From Hungateiclostridiaceae bacterium UBA1305 (GTDB lineage Bacteria; Bacillota; Clostridia; Acetivibrionales; DTU013): 64,000 nucleotides of DNA. Numbering within the stretch: position 1 is the stretch's first letter; every line of letters starts with the position of its first letter. The stretch is from assembly GCA_002307275.1 (NCBI GenBank), contig DBTX01000025.1:1-64000 (forward strand), in the 5' to 3' direction. Below, one piece after another: positions 43,909-52,789 of this stretch. A program made the translations under genes and the position numbers. The notes below the pieces were generated by a model. It worked only from the letters and a program-made list of their open reading frames with translations. It was not told the DNA's origin and made no database searches.

Positions 43909-44560
43909 TCATAAGCACGGACAGGGTATTTGTTCCTGAGGAAGGTCGAATCGTCGGCGGGGTACCCATGCGGAGTTGTCAGGCAATAATGAAGTGCCAT
44001 TTTCGTGTTCTTCAATGGTATTTCTGTTCAGATACTCAAGTGCCTGCTGGAGGATTGCATTTTTACATAACAAACGGATATGATAATATTTTCTTTGATC
44101 GGATCCGGATTTGTTTTTCATCAGCCATTCAATGTTTCCAGGCTCCTTTGAAAAAGTCCCTGAAACAGGTTCGCATTTTGAAATCCTCGATAGTTTAAAC
44201 AGCCTGTAATCCTGCTTTTCAACACAGTAGGCGAACATATACCAGGCATACCATTGATAAGAACGAGCAAGGTGCTCTGCCAACCGCGTTGATGCCATCT
44301 ACTCAGTGTCGGCGTAATCTATGCTCAGGAGGGTTTTATCATAAATCGCTTTCTCAATCATGCGCAGGTGTTCATTTACAAGTATGCCTTCACGGGCAAT
44401 GGAAAATTCGACAAAATCTGCTGTTCGCCACATTGCATGATAGTGAGAGCTTTTCAAGTGTTGTACTTATTTTGTTGTTTTCATACGCCGTGCTCAATCC
44501 CTTAAGTACAGTTATGATATTCAGGTATTGGGCGGCGCCTGTTCGCTGGCATACCGGTGA
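43909..44560 (-). pseudogene. Relic of a YafY-type WYL-domain regulator
   Basis: The minus strand carries, in order, LNIITVLKGLSTAYENNKIS and TTLEKLSLSCN (linker of YafY-type regulators), then in another frame IAREGILVNEHLRMIEKAI and IDYADTE, an in-frame TAG, and RSYQWYAWYMFAYCVEKQDY then RLFKLSRISKCEPV, the WYL core. At least one frameshift and one stop break the gene, and the N-terminal helix-turn-helix is gone. Confidence 0.7.
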
Positions 44561-44675
44561 TCCGGGAACCAGCCCTTGGGAGTGGCGTATCCGTGTTTTG
44601 GACGAACGTGACGATATTGCTTATCCAAAGCGGTTTTACAAAAAGAGCGGTTATATTACTAAACATTGTTTGTAA
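44520..44675 (+). pseudogene. Fragment resembling an AlkZ-related winged-helix protein
   Basis: The plus-strand translation GDPGTSPWEWRIRVLDERDD then IAYPKRFYKKSGYITKHCL resembles the start of a clostridial AlkZ-related protein (GDP.TDPWEWR.RVLEERDDIAY.K.F.KKSGFIT). It stops at 44673 and lacks the rest. The name is from memory and moderate at best. Confidence 0.4.
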
Positions 44676-45525
44676 TATTTGCTGCTTTATCCATTTTTTC
44701 CAGTACAAATCTGCGAGCGGCACGGATTTCTTCCTCGGCGTTTTGTGATTTGCCCGTCCACATCTCAATCAGATAAGGCCCACCATAGCCCAGTTGTTGC
44801 AGGGTGTGGAGACATTCCACGAAATCCACGGTCCCCTCGCCGAAAGGCACCTCCTTGAAGTGTCCGGGGCTTTGCGGCGTCACCGGCAGTGTTTCCTTGA
44901 TGTGTACTGCCACTATCTCGCCCATCCCCTTTTTCAGTTCAGCAGGCACGTCGTTGCCCCAGGCGGTAAGATTTCCGATGTCGGGATAAACCGTAAACCA
45001 CGGGGAAGGTAGTTGCTCCTTGAGTTCCAGATATTTGGAAATGGAGTTCATAAAGGTGGTATCCATAATCTCAACAGCCAGCATTACCTGATAACGCTCA
45101 GCCATTTGCAGTGCTTCCCACATACCCTCCATATACAGCCTGCGGGTTTGGGAATCCCCTCGTTGGTAGTATTCATCGTATCCAGCCAGTTGGATGACAC
45201 GAATACCCAGGTCACAGGCCAGTGAGATCGCCCTCTCCATCAACTCCAGAGATTTTTTGCGCACCTGTTTATCCTTGCTGCCCAACGGATATCGTCGGTG
45301 GCCTGAAAAACACATGGAAAGAAGCAGAACCCCTGACTTCCAGATCTCCTGCCGCATCTGACCGACTTGATCCCTGTGATAGAATAAGCGCTCCAGCCGC
45401 TCATCGCTTTCGTCCAGCGAAAGTTCCATAAAATCAAAGCCCAACCGTTTGGCGCAGTCCAGCTTTTCCTCAAAGGAATAAGCTTCAGAGATTGCCTTTT
45501 CATAAATTCCCAGTAGATTATTCAC
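44659..45525 (-). CDS. L-ribulose/L-xylulose-5-phosphate 3-epimerase (UlaE-like)
   Basis: About 288 residues of the AP-endonuclease-2 TIM-barrel fold. It opens with LLGIYEKAISEAYSFEEKL, the UlaE/SgbU signature, and has metal ligands in LAVEIMDT, TVYPDIGNL, VAVHIKET and PYLIEMW. The GTG at 45525 overlaps the kinase stop (GTGA) with GGAGAGGTG upstream. The open frame continues to 45798 but only as a shadow of the kinase gene. It is the last gene of the sugar operon, acting on the kinase product. Confidence 0.9.
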   Translation of the reverse strand: MNNLLGIYEKAISEAYSFEEKLDCAKRLGFDFMELSLDESDERLERLFYHRDQVGQMRQEIWKSGVLLLSMCFSGHRRYPLGSKDKQVRKKSLELMERAISLACDLGIRVIQLAGYDEYYQRGDSQTRRLYMEGMWEALQMAERYQVMLAVEIMDTTFMNSISKYLELKEQLPSPWFTVYPDIGNLTAWGNDVPAELKKGMGEIVAVHIKETLPVTPQSPGHFKEVPFGEGTVDFVECLHTLQQLGYGGPYLIEMWTGKSQNAEEEIRAARRFVLEKMDKAANITNNV

Positions 45526-47057
45526 CACTCCATCACCTCTCCTAAAACAGACCAAAACGGATCCAGTGTTGCCACTAGCCGCTGATAGGCCTGGAATTTC
45601 CGCGCGTAGACCTTCTGCTTGGCTGGATTTGGGTAGACGACCGCAGTACGGCGGGTCATGGCCTCCACGGCTGACACAATGCCTGGGTAGAACCCACAGG
45701 CAACAGCTGCGTTGATTGCGCAGCCCAAGGTGCCCAACTCTTCCACCTCCACCACTTCGACAGGCAGCCCGGTAATATCGGCGAACATTTGTACCCAAAC
45801 CCTCGAACGAGCAGCGCCGCCGCCCAAACGGATGCTCAGCGGACGGTTCTCACTCCTGCTGGCCAGTAACCGCCGAATGTGTGTGTTGTGGCAATAGACC
45901 ACTCCCTCGAACACTGCCCGGACCATTTGAGCCTTTCCGTCACCAGCGCTGAAACCTACAAAGCTGCCTTTGGACAGAGGATTATCAGTACCGCCAAATA
46001 CGAAGGGCAGAAAATAGACGCCGCACTGCTCGGGCGGAAGCTGCTCCACGAGTTTATCCAACTGCTGATAAAGGGATACGCCCCGATTTTTGGCTTTTGC
46101 TCTGTCCTCATCCAGGATATTTTTAACCAGCCACTCCAGATTACCCGCCGAAGTAGGGCTGGATTCCTCTATAAGATAATAATCCGGGACGCAATAGAAG
46201 GAATTTCTGGCCACCGAGCCGTCCAGCACAGGCGTCCTGGAAATATACTCATTGATTCCCCAGGTTCCTGCGATAGCACACAGATGATCTTCATCAAGAA
46301 TGTTCATTGCCAAAGCACAGGCGTCTATGTCGAACATTCCCCCGGCTACAGGCGTACCTTGTGGAATGCCGGTCCGGGCGGCGGCGTCAGCGGTAATGCG
46401 TCCGCACAGATCGAAGGAGCCTTTGAGCGTCGGCATCTTATCTATCATTTCCGGAATATTGAACAATTCGAACAGCCTTGGCTCAAAACTACATGTTTTC
46501 AGGCTCAACAGGCTGGTGCCCGAATAGTCGGTTAGTTCGGCGAATGCCTCTCCGGTGAGCCGGAACCGGATGTAATCCTTGGCCTCGAATACCCATCGAA
46601 TATTTGAATATACCTCGGGTTCGTTGTCCTTCACCCATCGCAGCAATGCGCAGGGCTGGCTGACGTGGATGCTCTGGCAGGTATGCGCAAAAGCTTTTTG
46701 CTCAATACCTGACCGCCGCCAGTCAGCCAGGTAATCCGCCGCCCGGCTGTCGGTGGAGATAATGCCGTTTCTGGCTGGGACATCGTTTTGCCCCCAAAGG
46801 TATAAGCCCTTGCCGTGGCCGGTGCAGGAAACCCCCGCTATGCTGCTGGAGTTTCCCCGGGCAGAGGCCACAGCCTCTTTTGCTACTGCACATACCTTGT
46901 CATAAAATTCTTCCATATCCCGTTCGGTGAAACCAGGCCTCGGAGTCAGCAACACAGTAGCGGCGGCAGCCACCGCCAGCTGTGTCCCGTTTTGATCAAA
47001 TATTGCTGCTTTAACCATGGTTCCACCCATATCAATGCCTAAGAAATTCACAGACAA
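45522..47057 (-). CDS. FGGY-family carbohydrate kinase (L-xylulokinase-like)
   Basis: About 511 residues with the N-terminal phosphate motif LGIDMGGTMVKAAIFDQNG, the sugar-binding region ISTDSRAADY, the GTWGINEYIS segment and the C-terminal ATP motif LGGGAARSRVWVQMFADI. I prefer TTG 47057, seven bases after AGGGGG; GTG 47049-47051 is an alternative. With UlaE-like epimerase next to it, an L-xylulose-type ketose is the likeliest substrate (inference). Its base composition is richer in GC than the window average. Confidence 0.9.
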   Translation of the reverse strand: MSVNFLGIDMGGTMVKAAIFDQNGTQLAVAAAATVLLTPRPGFTERDMEEFYDKVCAVAKEAVASARGNSSSIAGVSCTGHGKGLYLWGQNDVPARNGIISTDSRAADYLADWRRSGIEQKAFAHTCQSIHVSQPCALLRWVKDNEPEVYSNIRWVFEAKDYIRFRLTGEAFAELTDYSGTSLLSLKTCSFEPRLFELFNIPEMIDKMPTLKGSFDLCGRITADAAARTGIPQGTPVAGGMFDIDACALAMNILDEDHLCAIAGTWGINEYISRTPVLDGSVARNSFYCVPDYYLIEESSPTSAGNLEWLVKNILDEDRAKAKNRGVSLYQQLDKLVEQLPPEQCGVYFLPFVFGGTDNPLSKGSFVGFSAGDGKAQMVRAVFEGVVYCHNTHIRRLLASRSENRPLSIRLGGGAARSRVWVQMFADITGLPVEVVEVEELGTLGCAINAAVACGFYPGIVSAVEAMTRRTAVVYPNPAKQKVYARKFQAYQRLVATLDPFWSVLGEVMEW

Positions 47058-47105
47058 TACAAAACCCCCTATAAAATAAATATCTAATTTCACCTGCAGC
47101 AAAAA

Positions 47106-47534
47106 TCATTCCACAATGCCTTTTCGTATGATCAGATTGCCATATCTGCGGGTTTCACCGGTAAGAATGACGGCATAGGATTCCCGGGTCGCTTGATAAA
47201 ATTCCTCCCTGTTCAGGTAGACCGGCTCGGGCTGATTTCCTGTGTTTTTGGCCAACATGAGGCCATAGTCGTCCCAGGTGGTAGGCAGGTAGTCATCCCC
47301 CGGAGCAACCGCCATGTAGGCAACCGCATCCTGGACAAAGTTATCAATGGGAAACAGTTCCAGCACCAGCTCCAGTGTCTGGCAGCTGGAAAGTCCCGGT
47401 GCAAGATAAACCCGCCGCGCATTGGCAGCCCCTGGGAAGTTTGCATCGGCGATGACCAGCCTGTCACCGTGGCCCATGCTGTATAATATTTCGTATAGCT
47501 TTGGCGTCAGTGCCATGGGTAAAGATTTTAGCAT
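47106..47534 (-). CDS. RbsD/FucU-family sugar mutarotase
   Basis: A 142-residue protein with the family's MGHGDRLVIADANFPG (catalytic His) and the C-terminal RRYGNLIIRKG. AGAGGAA precedes ATG. FucU-type enzymes interconvert sugar anomers or pyranose/furanose forms so the isomerase or kinase gets the right one. It lies between the glycosidase-like gene and the kinase, which fits that job in this operon. Confidence 0.9.
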   Translation of the reverse strand: MLKSLPMALTPKLYEILYSMGHGDRLVIADANFPGAANARRVYLAPGLSSCQTLELVLELFPIDNFVQDAVAYMAVAPGDDYLPTTWDDYGLMLAKNTGNQPEPVYLNREEFYQATRESYAVILTGETRRYGNLIIRKGIVE

Positions 47535-47553
47535 AAAATATTCCTCTTATTAT

Positions 47554-47593
47554 ATTGCCCGGCCAATATATGGTTCTGCATCGGCCGGGCAAT
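47554..47593 (-). other. Intercistronic hairpin, glycosidase to mutarotase
   Basis: ATTGCCCGGCC (47554-47564) and GGCCGGGCAAT (47583-47593) form a perfect 11-bp GC-rich stem with an 18-base loop, in the 95-base gap between the two genes. It may protect the upstream transcript end or reduce downstream expression. Confidence 0.7.
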
Positions 47594-47629
47594 GGTTTAT
47601 TCCGGTAATTCGTTGGGAGAATCTGTGTA

Positions 47630-49720
47630 TTAGTAGATAGCAGCAGCAGACATGGGGGGCAGTTCAATCCATCCGTCAAAGCTCTTGGAATCCGTCCAGT
47701 CGATGAGGCGATAATTGGTCAGCTTTGCTCCCGAGGTAAGTGCAGGGAGAACCTGGATCGTTTTTTCCCCGTCGTAGTTGCAGACTACCATGCCCTGAGA
47801 ACTGTCCTTTGCGGTGAATACTGAAAAGCTGCTTAGGGCTGTGTTGTCACCAGTTGTCACTGTGGCACCCTGCTTATTGCAAAAATCACCATCCCAGAAC
47901 CATTTGCGCAGGTCGGTACGCAGTTTGTCCATTTTTTTGCCATAGAAAACTGTAGTTGGATAGTCGGACAACATCCCCTTGAAGTTATAAGGCTCATAAC
48001 TGATAATATAACGATTGAGCAGGCATTGGTTCACCATATCTCTGTCGTCAAAGCCGATAACAGCGGTCATAATTTCCCCGCGAGGCCTCATATACCGGTT
48101 GGTGGGTTTGTGATCGCGTCCCCAGGTTCGAGCATAAGACACATCATAGTAGTTGTGCTGGAAGTCGTAAATGGCTTCCCCTGCTATGAGAAACTCCCTG
48201 TCTGCAACAATTTTGCGGAAGCCCTCAATCAGCTTTTCATCAAACTGATAGGTGGATTCGCCGTAACGGTGGCCATGACTCGTATCAAAGCAGCACAGTG
48301 TGGGCGAGTGATGTAGGCATTCATCAAATAATATACCGTCCGCACCCAGATCAACGCATTTTTGAAACTCTGTATTGCAGATCTCGAGGTATTTCTCACT
48401 GCCAAAGCACATGGGTATCAGTCTGCGTGTATTAACATTGGCCATTTGCGACAACGTCATATACTGATAGCCCTTGTAAACATAATAGTTGCCATAGGGA
48501 TCTTTTATCGATAAATCCTTATAGATGCTTTCAAAGTTAGTATTGGATTGATCGGCCCAGACAAATTTTGCAAACAGAATAAGCTTGATACCCATTGCCT
48601 TGATTTCGGCGATAGCTTGTTTAAGCTCCTCAAAGGTACCGAGCCGGGGGTCCGGGTCGTGGGAGGGATTACCTCTGTCCTGACCGCCATCGTTCCATCC
48701 CACCAGCTGAATGGCATCCACACCATATTGCTTGCACTCGGCTCCGATTTTGGGCAAATCCTTAAACTTAATACGCAGTTCATCCTCGGGGGAATTGATG
48801 TGGATTTGCAGCCATGAATGAGGCTCCTTTGCCCATGCTGGCATCTTCTTGGGAAGCTTGTTCCAGTTCTTGCTGGATTTGGTGTAGCAGTTTATCCCCG
48901 CTGCCCAGTCGCCTTTAAATGCATCCATCGCAAAAGGAAGTAATTCGTAATCCATGTCAGGAGCCACAAAAGGCATATGTCCAACTGCGAAACGGGTATA
49001 AACCTCTTTGTCCCCGGTTTTGTCCCCGTCAAACAGGCGAAAGTCCATTGACTTTCGCCAGCCGGGCAGAGCCTCGGCATGCCAGGTCACCGGCGAAATA
49101 CGGCGCTCACATAGCCCCAGATAAAGGCCGTTGCCCACCTGATCGGAAATAAGGCCGAAAGGATACATTGGCGGGTTCGCATGGTCGGTCTGAATCACCA
49201 TGGTGGGATAGTCCACGCTGTGGGTACCCACTGGATTGGGAAACGTGGGGTACATCTCAAGGCTTTTTAAACCAATATATTCACCATGCTCAAAGACCAG
49301 CCTCTTACAACCCTCGGTACGATAGAGGTCGCCTATATAGGGATAATAGACATTCTCAACATATTGCTGTGAGCGGTTTTTGATCTTCATGCGGAATACA
49401 GCCTGATCATTCACGATCTCGCAGGTTGAGGCAACTTCTACCTGCTGTTCCCCGCCAAACTCTGTGCTTATTTTGCTCCACACAAAGCTGACCTTACCGG
49501 AGCCCTCGGTACATGCAGGGGCAGCAGGTTGCAGGTGGCCCCATGCATTATTGTTGCGTCGGCCCTCCAATGGCAGCATAAGCTTCCAAGAAAGGCCCAG
49601 ATGTTCGCGTTTGATTATATCCCATCCCGAAATCTTGGAGTAGATGCGGATCAGAGAACCGTTATCGCGGCTAAACTCCAATATCAGGTTAGAGGTTTCC
49701 AGTTTAATCTTGTTTGACAT
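47630..49720 (-). CDS. Large cytoplasmic glycosidase-like protein (DUF6259 type)
   Basis: A 696-residue protein without signal peptide. The first about 270 residues are beta-rich, as in N-terminal domains of GH31/GH36-like enzymes. A TIM barrel follows with VDAIQLVGWNDGGQDRGNP, MGIKLILFAKFVW, the probable nucleophile in GADGILFDECLHH and a possible acid/base in AGEAIYDFQ. The C-terminal beta domain ends at PPMSAAAIY. I recall this arrangement as DUF6259. The operon context makes it the enzyme that cleaves the imported glycoside. GAGGGGG precedes ATG. Confidence 0.75.
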   Translation of the reverse strand: MSNKIKLETSNLILEFSRDNGSLIRIYSKISGWDIIKREHLGLSWKLMLPLEGRRNNNAWGHLQPAAPACTEGSGKVSFVWSKISTEFGGEQQVEVASTCEIVNDQAVFRMKIKNRSQQYVENVYYPYIGDLYRTEGCKRLVFEHGEYIGLKSLEMYPTFPNPVGTHSVDYPTMVIQTDHANPPMYPFGLISDQVGNGLYLGLCERRISPVTWHAEALPGWRKSMDFRLFDGDKTGDKEVYTRFAVGHMPFVAPDMDYELLPFAMDAFKGDWAAGINCYTKSSKNWNKLPKKMPAWAKEPHSWLQIHINSPEDELRIKFKDLPKIGAECKQYGVDAIQLVGWNDGGQDRGNPSHDPDPRLGTFEELKQAIAEIKAMGIKLILFAKFVWADQSNTNFESIYKDLSIKDPYGNYYVYKGYQYMTLSQMANVNTRRLIPMCFGSEKYLEICNTEFQKCVDLGADGILFDECLHHSPTLCCFDTSHGHRYGESTYQFDEKLIEGFRKIVADREFLIAGEAIYDFQHNYYDVSYARTWGRDHKPTNRYMRPRGEIMTAVIGFDDRDMVNQCLLNRYIISYEPYNFKGMLSDYPTTVFYGKKMDKLRTDLRKWFWDGDFCNKQGATVTTGDNTALSSFSVFTAKDSSQGMVVCNYDGEKTIQVLPALTSGAKLTNYRLIDWTDSKSFDGWIELPPMSAAAIY

Positions 49721-49749
49721 TGTACATCCCCCTCTGTTTGATTCTCGAT

Positions 49750-50946
49750 CTATTTATTCGACGCAAAACTGTTATTAGGCCCAAAATGCTTAAGCATAAC
49801 CAATGGTTCAAATTTTGAGTGGTTTTTAACAACCACACCTGCTTTGGCAGCCGGTTCGCCCACAAAATATTCATCTGCGCTTAGCTGGCCAAATCGAAGC
49901 ATTCCAGCAGTTTCGGCATCGTAACAGCCAAATTTGCCATGTCCCTGTATCAGGATGCAGCCATAAGCCGCATTGTCCTGGATTAGCGCTGTCTGTCCCG
50001 GATAAATAGTCAGTTCCTTGGCATTAATGTAATCGTTGTCATATACAATCCATTTTTCAACGTATTCATCGTTTTCTGCCGCTATGACAGGCGGGCGGAA
50101 ATAGGTTTTCTTATAGTCGGGATCAATGTTCTTTTCCCAATCCATCAGGCTGATTATATAATCAAGATCGTATTTTTTATCCTCCGGGCAGTTCTCAACC
50201 AGCATGTCATAAGGATAAACCTCTCCGGATGTAATGTTTTCGTACACTGCGTTCACATCGGAATTCCACTGAGGTTCATAGGTCAGGTAAGAACCCGGGG
50301 CATGAACCACTCCCGGCGGTGTATACCATCCTGTGCCCAACTGGATGCGATAGGCACGGGATAGCTCTGTAATTCTCCCATCGCCTTTTTCAAAATTTGA
50401 AAGGCGTTCTTTTACTTGCTCCTTGGTGGTGTCCGGACTGAATCCAAAATATGTATGGGGAAATTTACCAGGCACATTATTATATTGAGACGGATAATAG
50501 TACGCCTCTGGCTTACCCAGATGAGCCACCCTTGCTGCATCCTCAAAACCCAGATGCAGATGATGGAACAGCGGATCCTCATAGTCAAAAAACTTCGAAT
50601 ACATAGGCCATGTACCATAAGCTTGCATCAGTTCCCTGCCTATTATGTCCTTGCCCAGCTCTTCTATTGCAGCTTTGAGTGTGAATTTATCGTCGGGGTC
50701 GTCTGAGCAGGAAACATAGCTGTACCCTTCGTCCTCAGCGGCCAATTCACCATTCATGCAACGAATTACACTAGAAAACCATCGTTCCTTAATAGCGCCA
50801 CGAGCTGTGCCCAGCGCAAAATAATCATCGGGATGCAGCCGCAACCGTCTGCCGGGACTTGAAAACCTACGGGGTACAAACACAGGGATAAGGCGAAAAA
50901 TCCCGCCGTTTTTCTTGTAAACTTCTTGTATAAGGCTTTTGCTCAT
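49750..50946 (-). CDS. Cupin-type sugar isomerase-like protein
   Basis: A 398-residue protein that resembles class I mannose-6-phosphate isomerase in its metal-site segments: LFHHLHLGFEDAAR and WYTPPGVVHAPGSYLTYEPQ (Q/H...E...H pattern). A C-terminal cupin-like region follows (LTIYPGQTALIQDN, VVVKNHSKFEPLVML). It is placed between the permeases and the glycosidase. An aldose-ketose isomerase that feeds the kinase would complete the pathway. Sugar specificity is unknown, and the isomerase role is inferred. Confidence 0.65.
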   Translation of the reverse strand: MSKSLIQEVYKKNGGIFRLIPVFVPRRFSSPGRRLRLHPDDYFALGTARGAIKERWFSSVIRCMNGELAAEDEGYSYVSCSDDPDDKFTLKAAIEELGKDIIGRELMQAYGTWPMYSKFFDYEDPLFHHLHLGFEDAARVAHLGKPEAYYYPSQYNNVPGKFPHTYFGFSPDTTKEQVKERLSNFEKGDGRITELSRAYRIQLGTGWYTPPGVVHAPGSYLTYEPQWNSDVNAVYENITSGEVYPYDMLVENCPEDKKYDLDYIISLMDWEKNIDPDYKKTYFRPPVIAAENDEYVEKWIVYDNDYINAKELTIYPGQTALIQDNAAYGCILIQGHGKFGCYDAETAGMLRFGQLSADEYFVGEPAAKAGVVVKNHSKFEPLVMLKHFGPNNSFASNK

Positions 50947-50977
50947 AGCCTAACCACCAACTCTCTTAAAAAATTTA

Positions 50978-51811
50978 TCAACTCTTCACAGATCCTGAGG
51001 TCAGTCCATTAATAAACTGCCTGTTAAATATCACATACACCAGAATAATCGGTATGTTAATAATGATTACCGCAGCAAACAGCTTTGTGAAATCCACTGT
51101 AGCATACTGTTCGTTGAACTTCATTAGTCCCAGGGTGAGGGTGCTCAATCTGGGATTTTGAATGAATACCAGTGGCAGAAACATATCATTCCAAATGTTC
51201 ATGAACTGGAAGATTACAATTGTCGCAATACCTGGCCGTGCCAGCGGAAATAAAATGGTAAAAGCGGTGCGCACCCGGGAACTGCCATCAATCGTTGCAG
51301 CCTCATCCAGTTCCCGTGGTAAGGCACCAAGAAAACCGGTGAGGATAAAAATGGAGAAAGGCAATCCACCTGAAATATAAGGCAGAATCAGTCCCCACAG
51401 AGTGTTCATAGTACCTATCTTCCGCTCGAGATCATAAAGCGGAATCAAAATTATCTGAATGGGAATCATCATTGCAGAAACAAACATGACGTTTAGAAAT
51501 AGCGACCCCCGGAACTTGATACGCGAAAAGGCGTAGGATGCAAGAAAGCTGATAAGGATAATAAACACAAGTGCAATAGACACAACAAACAAGGTATTCC
51601 AGAAATTTTTTGCAATTCCCGCTGTCTTGAATGCAATCTTATAGTTTTCAAACTGATATTTCTTCGGTAGTCCCCATACATTGGTATAAAATTCATTTTT
51701 ATTTTTCAGAGAGGCGCTCACCAGCCAAATCAGAGGGTAGACAATCAGTACCGACAAGACAGTCAGCACACCATATCGGCATATGTTCAGGCTCAGTTCT
51801 TTTACATTCAT
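50978..51811 (-). CDS. Carbohydrate ABC transporter permease (MalG-like)
   Basis: 277 residues, six membrane helices (first about 13-31), and the EAA loop ALPRELDEAATIDGSSRVRT near residue 180. The length is normal for the family, unlike the permease at 1557-2606. AGGAGG precedes ATG. It is encoded 11 bases after the MalF-like partner. No ATPase is encoded in this operon. Confidence 0.93.
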   Translation of the reverse strand: MNVKELSLNICRYGVLTVLSVLIVYPLIWLVSASLKNKNEFYTNVWGLPKKYQFENYKIAFKTAGIAKNFWNTLFVVSIALVFIILISFLASYAFSRIKFRGSLFLNVMFVSAMMIPIQIILIPLYDLERKIGTMNTLWGLILPYISGGLPFSIFILTGFLGALPRELDEAATIDGSSRVRTAFTILFPLARPGIATIVIFQFMNIWNDMFLPLVFIQNPRLSTLTLGLMKFNEQYATVDFTKLFAAVIIINIPIILVYVIFNRQFINGLTSGSVKS

Positions 51812-51822
51812 TTGTTCTCCTC

Positions 51823-52701
51823 CTAATCCTTTCGCATAGCCCGCAGCTGAATGGTGGTCACCACTATTATAAACAGCAGGTTCACATATCCGATGGTGGT
51901 GGCGTAGCCAAACTGCCGGCCTGCAAACGCCAGCTTGTACATATAGGTTAGAAGAACTTCAGAAGAGCCATAAGGTCCGCCCTTGGTTGTGACATACACC
52001 AGGTCGAAGAGGTTGAAGGCGCCCATGAGGCAAATCGCAAAATTCATGATAATTACTGCTTTCATCTGGGGAATCGTTATATAAAGCATTTTTCGCAGTC
52101 CATTGCAACCGTCGACTGCCGCAGCTTCATAAATATCGACCGATATGCTTTGAAGCCCTGCCAGATAGAGCACAGTATGGTAGCCGCTCCATCGCCAGAT
52201 ATCCACAAACATCAGAGCAGGCAGCACAAGCTTTGGGTCGCCCAGCCAGATAGGCATGGCGCCGCTCCAGCCGATATGTTGCAATATGGTATTGGCTAAT
52301 CCAAAAGTAGGGTTAAAAATCCACGACCAAAGAACGCCTACCGCGACAAACGACATTACCATAGGGGTGAAAAATATTGTCCGATAAATCTGTGTGCCGC
52401 GAAACTTGCCATTTAGCAAAACAGCAGTTAAAAAACCAATTGTTACCTTGGCGATTACGGTAAACACAGCATAATAGGTGTTATGGCTTATGGCTGTCCA
52501 GAAAGTGGAGTCCTGAAACAGCTTAATGTAATTATTAAGCCCCACGAAAGTTTTTTCCGTAAAGCCATCCCACTTGTATAGCGAGGTGACAAAGCCGGAA
52601 ACTGTCGGGTATATCGTAAAAAAGGCAAAAACCAATAGTGCGGGAAAAACAAACAGGTAAGCATCCCGGTTGTCCTTAAAAACTCTACTGTTGAGTTTCA
52701 T
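51823..52701 (-). CDS. Carbohydrate ABC transporter permease (MalF/UgpA-like)
   Basis: 292 residues with six helices and the EAA loop VDIYEAAAVDGCNGLRKM. N-terminal LFVFPALLVFAFFTIYPT is the usual first helix. AAGGAGG lies about 13 bases before ATG. It is separated from the binding-protein gene by a strong hairpin at 52733-52765 and partners the MalG-like permease. Confidence 0.93.
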   Translation of the reverse strand: MKLNSRVFKDNRDAYLFVFPALLVFAFFTIYPTVSGFVTSLYKWDGFTEKTFVGLNNYIKLFQDSTFWTAISHNTYYAVFTVIAKVTIGFLTAVLLNGKFRGTQIYRTIFFTPMVMSFVAVGVLWSWIFNPTFGLANTILQHIGWSGAMPIWLGDPKLVLPALMFVDIWRWSGYHTVLYLAGLQSISVDIYEAAAVDGCNGLRKMLYITIPQMKAVIIMNFAICLMGAFNLFDLVYVTTKGGPYGSSEVLLTYMYKLAFAGRQFGYATTIGYVNLLFIIVVTTIQLRAMRKD

Positions 52702-52732
52702 GTCGGTATAACTACCTCCTTATGGCGAAGTT

Positions 52733-52765
52733 GAGCCTTTGGGCGGTGAATTCACCGCCCGGCTC
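52733..52765 (-). other. Intercistronic hairpin after binding-protein gene
   Basis: The perfect 20-bp palindrome GGGCGGTGAATTCACCGCCC (52741-52760) is flanked by GAGCC (52733-52737) and GGCTC (52761-52765), which extend the stem across a 3-base bulge. It lies between the binding-protein stop and the permease start, the third such case in the window. Confidence 0.75.
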
Positions 52766-52789
52766 CCAATAATACTGGATAACGTTGGA

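Noticed and set aside
45529..45798. Long N-terminal extension of the UlaE-like epimerase
   Set aside because: It overlaps the end of the kinase gene in another frame, is rich in Arg, Gly and Cys unlike real proteins here, and the GTG at 45525 has a good ribosome binding site and the family start.
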